DNA of 40,755 nt from Corynebacterium sp. (GTDB lineage Bacteria; Actinomycetota; Actinomycetes; Mycobacteriales; Mycobacteriaceae), in contig NZ_JAUNRW010000011.1 in assembly GCF_030535495.1 (NCBI RefSeq), positions 1-40,755 on the forward strand, in the 5' to 3' direction. Both the position numbers and the translations under genes were made by a program. Below are positions 34,913-40,755 of this stretch, piece after piece. The notes below the pieces were generated by a model that ran no database searches, was not told the origin of the DNA, and saw only the letters and a program-made list of their open reading frames with translations. Numbering within the stretch: position 1 is the stretch's first letter; the number at the start of each line of letters is the position of its first letter.

Positions 34913-36388
34913 TTACACGGAAGCGTAAGGATCCCGCATGCCGATGTACTGCAGAGTGGTGTACTCGGCCAGGCCCTCCGCGCCGCCCTCGCGGCCCATG
35001 CCCGACTGCTTGACTCCGCCGAAGGGAGCTGCGGCGTTGGAGATGACGCCGACGTTGGCACCCATGAGGCCGAACTCGAGGCCGTCGGCGAGGCGCCAGA
35101 GACGGTCGATCGACTCGGTGTACACGTAGGATGCCAACCCGTACTCGGTGTTGTTGGCGATCTCGAGCGCCTCCTGCTCATCACGGAAGGTGATGATGGG
35201 GGCCACCGGTCCGAAGATCTCCTCCTGCGCGACGCGGGCGGAGGCGGGGACGTCGACAAGCACCGTCGGGGAGTAGAAGTAACCCGGTCCCTCGCCGCGC
35301 TCGCCTCCGGTGAGGATGCGGGCACCCTGGGCGACGGCGTCGTCGACAAGCTCGGTGATGGAGTCGCGGGCGTTGTCGTCGATGAGCGGACCGCAGGTCA
35401 CGCCCTCATCCAGCCCGTTGCCCAGGGTGAGTTCGCTGATGCGCGCGGCGAAACGCGCGGCGAACTCCTCGGCGACCGACTCGTGGACCAGGAAGCGGTT
35501 GGCGGCGGTGCAGGCCTCGCCGATGTTGCGCATCTTCGCCCCCATGGCACCCTCGACGGCGGCCTCCAGATCAGCGTCCTCGAACACGAGGAACGGCGCG
35601 TTGCCGCCCAGCTCCATGGAGGTCCGCAGGACGTTGTCGGCGGCGGCCTTGAGAAGCTGCTTGCCGACGGGGGTCGAGCCCGTGAAGGAGATCTTCCGCA
35701 GGCGGGGATCGGCCATGAGCGGAGACGAAATGGCAGAGGCCGAAGAGCCGGAGACCACATTGAGAACCCCGGCGGGCAGGCCCGCGTCGATCATCGTCTG
35801 CGCGAAATACTGCGAGGTCAGGGGCGTGAGCTTGGCCGGCTTGAGCACCATGGTGCAGCCTGCGGCGATCGCCGGGGCGATCTTGCGGGTGGCCATGGCC
35901 AGCGGGAAGTTCCACGGGGTGATGAGCAGGCAGGGGCCGACCGGCTTGCGTCGCGTGAGCATCTGCAGCGTGCCCTCCGGGGCGGGGAACGTGCGACCGT
36001 AGTCGCGCACCGTCTCCTCGGAGAACCAGCGCAGGTACTCGGCACCGTAGGTGACCTCGCCGCGGGCCTCGGCGAGCGGCTTACCCATCTCCAGCGTCAT
36101 GAGGGTGGCGAACTCCTCCGCCCGCGCGTGCACCAGCTCGAAGGAGCGACGGAGCAGTTCCGCGCGTTCCCGGGGTGCCGTGGCGGCCCACTCGTGCTGC
36201 ACTTCGCATGCGGCGTCGAGCGCCGCACGGGCGTCCTCAGACCCGGCCGACGCCAGGGTGAGCAGAACCTCACCGGTCGCCGGATTCTCGACGTCGAAGG
36301 TGGCCCCGTCGGCGGCCTCGCGCCAGGTCCCGCCGATGAGCAGGCCGGTGGGGACCTGGGAGAGGAGTGCGTCGGTGTTGATGGTCAT
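34913..36388 (-). CDS. gabD: Succinate-semialdehyde dehydrogenase (NADP-type)
   Basis: Aldehyde dehydrogenase (491 aa) most like GabD, which oxidises succinate semialdehyde to succinate. The marks are LLITPWNFPLAMATRKIAPA, the cofactor loop FTGSTPVGK, the catalytic Glu in MELGGNAPFLVFEDAD, and the nucleophile Cys in NIGEACTAANRF. The end is PFGGVKQSGMGREGGAEGL. Substrate is inferred; a related aldehyde is possible. The ATG at 36388 has AGGAG upstream. It is convergent with secA across the terminator above. No gabT or gabP homologue is adjacent. The 173-base gap upstream (36389-36561) holds only its ribosome site and no recognised gene. Confidence 0.82.
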   Translation of the reverse strand: MTINTDALLSQVPTGLLIGGTWREAADGATFDVENPATGEVLLTLASAGSEDARAALDAACEVQHEWAATAPRERAELLRRSFELVHARAEEFATLMTLEMGKPLAEARGEVTYGAEYLRWFSEETVRDYGRTFPAPEGTLQMLTRRKPVGPCLLITPWNFPLAMATRKIAPAIAAGCTMVLKPAKLTPLTSQYFAQTMIDAGLPAGVLNVVSGSSASAISSPLMADPRLRKISFTGSTPVGKQLLKAAADNVLRTSMELGGNAPFLVFEDADLEAAVEGAMGAKMRNIGEACTAANRFLVHESVAEEFAARFAARISELTLGNGLDEGVTCGPLIDDNARDSITELVDDAVAQGARILTGGERGEGPGYFYSPTVLVDVPASARVAQEEIFGPVAPIITFRDEQEALEIANNTEYGLASYVYTESIDRLWRLADGLEFGLMGANVGVISNAAAPFGGVKQSGMGREGGAEGLAEYTTLQYIGMRDPYASV

Positions 36389-36561
36389 GGAAGGCTCCTA
36401 GGGTGGGTCAGTCGAAGAGGATGATCTGGCGTAGCGCCACGCCGTCGGCGAGGAGTCTTCCTTCACGCTACAGCTGCGCGCAGCGGGGAATGCCCACGCT
36501 GGGGACAGTCGAACGCAGGTAGCTGCCGTGGCCGCGGCACAGAAAGTGGCCGGAGGGTTCG

Positions 36562-36936
36562 TTAAAGCACGCGGAAGCTGAGCAGCCGTCCCTCCTGGGC
36601 GCGCCCGGTGAAGGCGTAGGCACGCCCGCCGGAGACGGCGGTGCCGAAGACCTCGCCGCCGGAGCGCAGATGCAGTGTGTCTATCCGCACGGTGCCCCGC
36701 AACCCCTGCCGCTGGCGCGCGGCGACGTGCAGGCGCACCGGGCCGGCGAAGCGGTCCGGTGCCAGATGGAGGACCGGGCGAATCCCGAAGCAGGCCTCGA
36801 GGGCGATTCGGGTGAGTGCCTCCACCCGCCGCTGGGAGCCGGTTTCCGGGGGCGGTGGGGGAGGGGTGGCGTCGATAAGCAGGGGTCGGGGGGTGAGCAC
36901 CTTGAGGTGCGTGAGACCGGGGACAGGGGACAACAT
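36562..36936 (-). CDS. Rv3235-like protein
   Basis: A 124-residue basic protein resembling the Rv3235 family found near secA in Corynebacteriales. It has a Pro-rich N-terminal part (PPPPPPETG), then RRVEALTRIALEACFGIRPVLHLAPDRF and a C-terminal beta-rich domain. The family role is unknown. The ATG at 36936 has GGAG five bases before it. It is divergent from the HAD gene. A copy of CGTCGATAAGC lies in it at 36870-36880. Confidence 0.65.
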   Translation of the reverse strand: MLSPVPGLTHLKVLTPRPLLIDATPPPPPPETGSQRRVEALTRIALEACFGIRPVLHLAPDRFAGPVRLHVAARQRQGLRGTVRIDTLHLRSGGEVFGTAVSGGRAYAFTGRAQEGRLLSFRVL

Positions 36937-37027
36937 GGCTGCTCCAGTGAGTCACCGGGGACAGACGCAGGGTGGGCTGGGTATCATTGTGGCACGTAGA
37001 CAGCGATATGACATGAGGGAGCAGCGA

Positions 37028-37438
37028 GTGCGTGGACTGATCGTGGACTTTGTCGGGGTTCTGGATGGGCCGGAGGAGGATCAGCGCCGCTGGCGTGAGT
37101 TGTTCGCCGCCGCCAAAGCCAACGGCGTGTCCACCGCCATCCTGTCCAACGATCCGGGGGGCCCGGGGGCAGAGGGGATTCGCGAGTGGGAGTACAAGGG
37201 CATCGTCGACGCGGTCGTCCTGTCCGGGGAGATCGGCGCGGAGAAGCCGCAGGCGGAGGCCTTTGCCGCTGCCGCCGCCGCCCTCGACCTGCCGATGAAC
37301 GACTGTGTCCACGTCGATGACTCCATCCTCAACGTCCGCGGCGCCGTCGAGGCCGGCCTGGTGGGTGTGCTCTACCAGGTGTTCGATCGTGCGGTTATCG
37401 AGATCTGCTCCATCTTCGACATCGAGGGCGAGTTCTAG
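37028..37438 (+). CDS. HAD-superfamily hydrolase-like protein
   Basis: A 136-residue HAD protein: motif I LIVDFVGVLDG (nucleophile Asp, with Val two on instead of the usual Asp), motif II AILSND, motif III Lys in GAEKPQAEAF, and motif IV HVDDSILNVRGAVEAGL. A cap domain is nearly absent, so the substrate may be a large molecule. Val two after the nucleophile removes the general acid/base in some mechanisms, and activity is therefore uncertain. The start GTG at 37028 is preferred since AGGGAG lies 6-8 bases before it; an ATG at 37013 is in frame. TATCAT (36982-36987) is a possible -10. It lies one base from DUF6912. Confidence 0.72.
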   Translation: MRGLIVDFVGVLDGPEEDQRRWRELFAAAKANGVSTAILSNDPGGPGAEGIREWEYKGIVDAVVLSGEIGAEKPQAEAFAAAAAALDLPMNDCVHVDDSILNVRGAVEAGLVGVLYQVFDRAVIEICSIFDIEGEF

Positions 37439-37439
37439 C

Positions 37440-37946
37440 GTGCGCGTCTACCTGCCGGCGACCTTCGGCATGCTCACCGCCCTCAACGAGACGGGGGTGA
37501 TGGCGGCGCGTTCCGGGTGGGGGTTCGCCGCGACGCCCGCGCTCCTGGAGTTCTACACCTCCGGGGACGAGGATGAGATCGGATACGCCGCATTCCTCGA
37601 CGCCGCGGAGGCCTCCCTGCGGTTGCTGGCCATCGGGGACGAGGACACCTTCCCGCACCGCCGGGTGGTGGTCTCCGTGGATGTCGCCGACGAGGTGGTC
37701 ACCCTGAGCCCGGAGAACGGGGAATCCGTCGTGTCGCTGAGCCCGGCGCAGATCCGGGTGGAGGACATCGCCGCGATCCACATCGACATCCAGGAATCGG
37801 AGGAGGCGACGAAGGCCGCGGTCGAGCTTATCGACGCCGCCGATCTGGGCGACGAGGACGCGGAGCTGACCGTCGGTGATGCCCAGGACAATTTCATGGC
37901 CTTCTACGACCCCACTGAACTGCCTTTCCTCGTAGAATTGCTCTGA
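37440..37946 (+). CDS. DUF6912 family protein
   Basis: A 168-residue acidic protein beginning MRVYLPATFGMLTALNETG, the typical DUF6912 opening, with ALLEFYTSGDEDEIGYAAFLDAAEASLRLL in the middle. The C-terminus is acidic and ends LPFLVELL. No catalytic motif is seen and the function is unknown. The GTG at 37440 is one base after the HAD stop, so the two are coupled. GCTTATCGACG occurs at 37826-37836 in the frame CTT ATC GAC. Confidence 0.7.
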   Translation: MRVYLPATFGMLTALNETGVMAARSGWGFAATPALLEFYTSGDEDEIGYAAFLDAAEASLRLLAIGDEDTFPHRRVVVSVDVADEVVTLSPENGESVVSLSPAQIRVEDIAAIHIDIQESEEATKAAVELIDAADLGDEDAELTVGDAQDNFMAFYDPTELPFLVELL

Positions 37947-37948
37947 AG

Positions 37949-38007
37949 TTGTTGTGTCCGTTCATGGACATTTAGGTTACGTTGGCGTAGGCTACGCGGA
38001 CGTAACC
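37949..38007 (+). promoter_or_regulatory. Promoter and 33-bp operator of desaturase operon
   Basis: TTGTTG (37949-37954) and TAGGTT (37973-37978), 18 bases apart, form a plausible promoter. An imperfect palindrome fills 37975-38007: outer arms GGTTACGT / ACGTAACC, inner GCGTAG / CTACGC, 14 of 16 pairs matching. It can also be read as two tandem units TACGNNGNCGTA. A bound TetR-type repressor would cover the -10 box and the start point. TGTCC / GGACA (37955-37959, 37966-37970) is a separate small dyad. Confidence 0.7.
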
Positions 38008-38027
38008 AACACTTTAAGGAGAGGCCG

Positions 38028-39071
38028 ATGACCGAATCGCCCGATGGACTCGCTCGTTTCCGCGGCATTCTGCGCCGATTCACCACGCCACTGCTGCCCG
38101 ACGACTACACCGTCCTGGCCAACCCGCTGTGGTCGAAGCGGGAGCTGCGCGGCAAGATCGAGAGCGTCGAGCGCTTCCCGGACGACACCATCCACCTGGT
38201 CATCCGTCCCGGCTGGGGCGTGCCCGTCACCTTCGAGGCCGGCCAGTACATCGGCATCGGTCTGCGCGTCGACGGCCGCTACACCTGGCGCTCCTACTCC
38301 CTGACCAACACCCCGGACACCCGCGACGGCCTGTTCTCCATCACCATCCGCGCGGTGGAGAAGGGCAAGTTGTCCACCCACCTCATCGGTACCGCACGCC
38401 CCGGCATCAACGTCCGCCTGGCGGCCCCGGCCGGTGACTTCCACCTGACGTATCCGCTGCCGGAGAAGCTGCTGTTCGTCACCGCCGGTTCCGGTGTCAC
38501 CCCGGTCATCGCCATGCTGCGCAGCATGGAGGACCACCGCGAAGAGACCGACATCAAGGTCGTCCACTCGGTGCGCAACCGCTCCGATCTCATTTTCGAG
38601 GATGTCCTGCAGTCCTACGACTCCCACATCCAGGTCACCTCGGAGGACGGGCGCGTGTCCCCGGAGGTCCTCGAGGAACTCGTCCCGGACTTCCGCGAGC
38701 GTGTCGTCTACGCCTGCGGCCCGGCCACCATGCTCGACGAGCTCGAGTCCTGGGCCTCCGACCATGACCTGGAGATCCGCGTCGAGCGCTTCACCCTCGA
38801 CCGCGCCTCCGACGCCAAGGGTGGCACCATCACCTTCGCGAAGCGGGGCATCGAGACCACCGTCGACGGGGCGACCACCATCCTCGAGGCCGGCGAAGCC
38901 GCCGGCGTGCAGATGCCCTTCGGCTGCCGCATGGGCATCTGCCAGACCTGCGTCCGCGAGCTTGTCGACGGCCACGTCCACGACCTGCGCACCGGCGACA
39001 CCAAGGAGCCCGGCTCCCGCATCCGTACCTGTGTCGGCGTGGCCGCCGGCGACGTCGTCATCGACGCCTAA
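38028..39071 (+). CDS. Ferredoxin-type oxidoreductase for desaturase
   Basis: A 347-residue flavin and iron-sulfur reductase that passes electrons from NAD(P)H to the desaturase encoded next. The FAD-binding RSYSLTN is at 88-94, and the NAD(P)H motif GSGVTP at 154-159 with YACGPATML at 228-236. The C-terminal [2Fe-2S] domain has C300, C305, C308 and C335. The same architecture is seen in Rv3230c, the partner of DesA3. The ATG at 38028 has AAGGAGAGG ahead. It lies 13 bases before the desaturase gene and shares its promoter and operator. Confidence 0.87.
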   Translation: MTESPDGLARFRGILRRFTTPLLPDDYTVLANPLWSKRELRGKIESVERFPDDTIHLVIRPGWGVPVTFEAGQYIGIGLRVDGRYTWRSYSLTNTPDTRDGLFSITIRAVEKGKLSTHLIGTARPGINVRLAAPAGDFHLTYPLPEKLLFVTAGSGVTPVIAMLRSMEDHREETDIKVVHSVRNRSDLIFEDVLQSYDSHIQVTSEDGRVSPEVLEELVPDFRERVVYACGPATMLDELESWASDHDLEIRVERFTLDRASDAKGGTITFAKRGIETTVDGATTILEAGEAAGVQMPFGCRMGICQTCVRELVDGHVHDLRTGDTKEPGSRIRTCVGVAAGDVVIDA

Positions 39072-39084
39072 AGGAGACTTCACA

Positions 39085-40404
39085 ATGGCTATCGACAACA
39101 TCAAGGCATACTCCCACCTCACCGACGAGGACATCCGCGAGATCGGCCGTCGCCTCGACGCCATCAAGGAGGAGTTCGAGGCGGACCTCGGCGAGAAGGA
39201 CGTCCGCTACATCAAGGGGCTCATCCGCACCCAGCGCTACATCGAGATCGCCGGCCGCGGTGTCCTCATCTTCTCCGGCTACCGCCCGGCCTGGTTGGCC
39301 GGTGTCGCCCTGCTGTCTTTGTCCAAGATCCTCGAGAACCTCGAGATCGGCCACAACGTCATGCACGGCCAGTGGGACTGGATGAACGACCCGGAGATCC
39401 ACTCCACCACCTGGGAGTGGGACAACGTGTGCCCTTCCTCCCAGTGGATGCACACCCACAACTTCACGCACCACAAGTACACCAACATCCTCGGCATGGA
39501 CACCGATGTCGGATACGGCGTCCTCCGCGTGACCCGTGACCGCAAGTGGACCCCGCTGCACGCCTTCCAGCCGGTGATCAACATGACCCTGGCCTCGCTG
39601 TTCCAGTGGGCCGTCGGCTTCTACGACGTCGAACTGGGCAGGGTCGCCGCCGGCCGCGCCACCTGGAAGGAGACCGCCCCGAAGTTCTGGGAGACCATGC
39701 GCAAGGCCGGTACCCAGGGCCTGCGTGACTATGTGCTCTTCCCGGCCCTGTCCGGCCCGAACTTCCTCCACACCGTCACGGCCAACGCCACCGCCAACTT
39801 CGCGCGCTCCGTGTGGGCCTACGCCGTCATCTTCTGCGGCCACTTCCCGGATGAGGCCGAGACCTTCACCAAGGAGCAGTGGAAGAACGAGACCCACGAC
39901 GAGTGGTACCTGCGTCAGATGCTGGGATCCGCCAACTTCAAGGGCGGCAAGATCCTCACCATCCTGTCGGGCAACCTCAACAACCAGATCGAGCACCACC
40001 TCTACCCGGACATGCCGTCGAGCCGTCTGCCGGAGATCTCCCAGCGAGTCCAGGCACTCTGCGAGGAGTTCGATCTGCCCTACAACATCGACTCCTTCCC
40101 GGCCCAGCTGCTCAAGGTGCAGAAGACCCTGCTCAAGCTGACCCTGCCGAACAAGTTCCTGGCCGCCGACCGCGACAACGCCCCTGAGGTGCGTTCCAAC
40201 GCGGCCTTCACCAAGTATCCCGAGGTCTCGGAGAAGCTGCACGTCGGAGCCGATGAGCACGGCCGCCGCGCCGGCCTGCGCACCGGCCTGCCGCTGCTCG
40301 CCGAGCTGCGCCCGACCGTCAAGGAGGCCGTGCTCAACTTCTCCGGCCGCACCCCGGAGTGGCGTCGGAAGGTCGCTGCCGCCGAGGCCCAGAAGGCTGT
40401 GTAG
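39085..40404 (+). CDS. Membrane fatty-acid desaturase (DesA3-like)
   Basis: Integral membrane di-iron desaturase (439 aa) that introduces double bonds into fatty acyl chains, like DesA3 of mycobacteria. The three His boxes are H90NVMH94, H125NFTHH130 and QIEHH (301-305), where the first His of the last box is Gln. Hydrophobic segments near residues 58-82 and 163-180 and further on anchor it. AAGGAG lies upstream of the ATG. It is the second gene of the operon and needs the reductase before it. Oleate synthesis is the likely role. Confidence 0.87.
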   Translation: MAIDNIKAYSHLTDEDIREIGRRLDAIKEEFEADLGEKDVRYIKGLIRTQRYIEIAGRGVLIFSGYRPAWLAGVALLSLSKILENLEIGHNVMHGQWDWMNDPEIHSTTWEWDNVCPSSQWMHTHNFTHHKYTNILGMDTDVGYGVLRVTRDRKWTPLHAFQPVINMTLASLFQWAVGFYDVELGRVAAGRATWKETAPKFWETMRKAGTQGLRDYVLFPALSGPNFLHTVTANATANFARSVWAYAVIFCGHFPDEAETFTKEQWKNETHDEWYLRQMLGSANFKGGKILTILSGNLNNQIEHHLYPDMPSSRLPEISQRVQALCEEFDLPYNIDSFPAQLLKVQKTLLKLTLPNKFLAADRDNAPEVRSNAAFTKYPEVSEKLHVGADEHGRRAGLRTGLPLLAELRPTVKEAVLNFSGRTPEWRRKVAAAEAQKAV

Positions 40405-40422
40405 GCCCCCCGCTTATCGACG

Positions 40423-40447
40423 CCCCGTCACCCGATTGGTGGCGGGG
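40423..40447 (+). terminator. Desaturase operon terminator
   Basis: CCCCGTCACC / GGTGGCGGGG, a 10-bp stem with one G-T pair and loop CGATT, lies 18 bases after the desaturase stop and is followed by TTCGTCT. A copy of GCTTATCGACG (40412-40422) touches its left edge. Confidence 0.65.
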
Positions 40448-40468
40448 TTCGTCTATCCCTGGGCCCCC

Positions 40469-40550
40469 TGCAGACAATTACATCCAGACTTTTCGCGAAC
40501 AGGGATTCTGCAGGAATCTGAACAGCGTTCAGGTATGGGTCTGCAGCCTA
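40469..40550. repeat. Diverged direct repeat, copy B
   Basis: Partner of copy A at 1-82. It contains a perfect dyad CTGAAC-AGC-GTTCAG at 40518-40532, which is only partly kept in copy A. It lies just beyond the desaturase terminator. One frame is open across it and reads like the frame of copy A (REQGFCRNLNSVQ), but there is no ribosome site, no recognisable protein and the codon use is unlike the neighbours, so it is not called as a gene. The rest of 40551-40696 shows nothing recognised and is poorer in G+C than the genes. Confidence 0.5.
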
Positions 40551-40696
40551 CAGCTCCCAGCTCGTAGAGAAGATAAGCGGGGTGGCGATGTTCGACATTG
40601 TCATTGCGCTCCTCGGCCCAATAGGGGCTTTCCCGGATCCGGGCGAGCTTGTTCGGGGTTAACTAGAGCGTTTGAAGTGAGAGATTGGTGGACCAG

Positions 40697-40755
40697 CTAG
40701 GGCTCCAGCGCCAGTGCATCGTCGTCGTCTCTTCCGGACTCGAAGGCGGATCGCG
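40697..40755 (-). CDS. 3' end of a convergent gene (partial)
   Basis: On the minus strand a frame open to the window edge ends with TAG at 40699-40697. Its last 18 full codons give RSAFESGRDDDDALALEP, an acidic C-terminus with normal host codon use. The rest of the gene lies beyond the window. In mycobacteria the gene facing desA3 is a ribosome GTPase (rsgA type), which is a guess here and cannot be tested with so few residues. Confidence 0.4.
   Translation of the reverse strand, partial: RSAFESGRDDDDALALEP

Noticed and set aside
36398..36561. Cys-containing peptide frame downstream of the Rv3235-like gene, recalling a SEC-C tail
   Set aside because: The Cys/His spacing does not fit SEC-C, there is no start or ribosome site, and it is short.

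Overview
The window is chromosomal DNA of a high-G+C Corynebacterium. By eye it is about two thirds G+C. The evidence is gene content and order: trehalose-uptake (tus) genes, a C50-carotenoid operon of the decaprenoxanthin type, and the block wbbL / sugar-1-phosphate nucleotidylyltransferase / whiB2-type regulator / DUF3499 / manB / SIS protein / manA / tmk / mtrA-mtrB-lpqB / comF-like / hpf / secA1 / ferredoxin reductase-desaturase. That block matches, as I remember it, the Rv3268-Rv3229c region of Mycobacterium tuberculosis and the cg083x-cg087x region of C. glutamicum. The species cannot be named from the sequence alone.

Layout. 1-5124 (minus strand): a trehalose-type ABC importer (tusK, lipoprotein tusE, permeases tusF and tusG) followed by two small membrane proteins. 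5161-5808 (minus): a TIGR03089-type protein. 5947-11603 (plus): a tightly overlapping operon of GT2 glycosyltransferase, crtE, crtB, crtI, crtYe, crtYf and crtEb, giving a cyclised and probably glycosylated C50 carotenoid. 11620-13449 (minus): a lower-G+C cassette of XRE regulator, ImmA/IrrE-type protease and PIN-like nuclease, with a perfect inverted-repeat operator in front of it. This is the best candidate for a little-described system. 13613-14966 (plus): an unknown protein and a RidA-type deaminase. 14970-18625: a LytR-CpsA-Psr wall ligase divergent from wbbL and a nucleotidylyltransferase, all for arabinogalactan and mannan assembly. 18885-24990: whiB, a degenerate zincin, DUF3499, manB, a pyruvyl-transferase-like protein, a SIS protein and manA. 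25028-34845: a secreted Thr/Pro-rich protein, DUF4259, tmk, mtrA-mtrB-lpqB, a comF-like gene, hpf and secA. 34913-37946: gabD, an Rv3235-like accessory protein, a HAD protein and DUF6912. 38028-40404: a ferredoxin reductase plus fatty-acid desaturase operon behind a strong dyad operator. The right edge holds the 3' end of a convergent gene.

Most genes build the mycolate/arabinogalactan envelope, supply mannose precursors, or secrete and regulate envelope proteins. The carotenoid operon and the XRE-ImmA-PIN cassette sit between genes that are neighbours in mycobacteria, so they look like insertions into a conserved block.

Two sequence-level signals cut across genes. One is an 11-mer, GCTTATCGACG, with the sister form GCTTGTCGACG. 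Together they occur 21 times exactly, on both strands, inside and outside genes and in any reading frame, far above chance. The other is a pair of diverged, roughly 77-bp direct repeats lying at the two ends of the window, each just beyond the 3' end of an operon. Many genes also have a TANNNT -10 element 6-9 bases before the start codon, which suggests leaderless transcripts.
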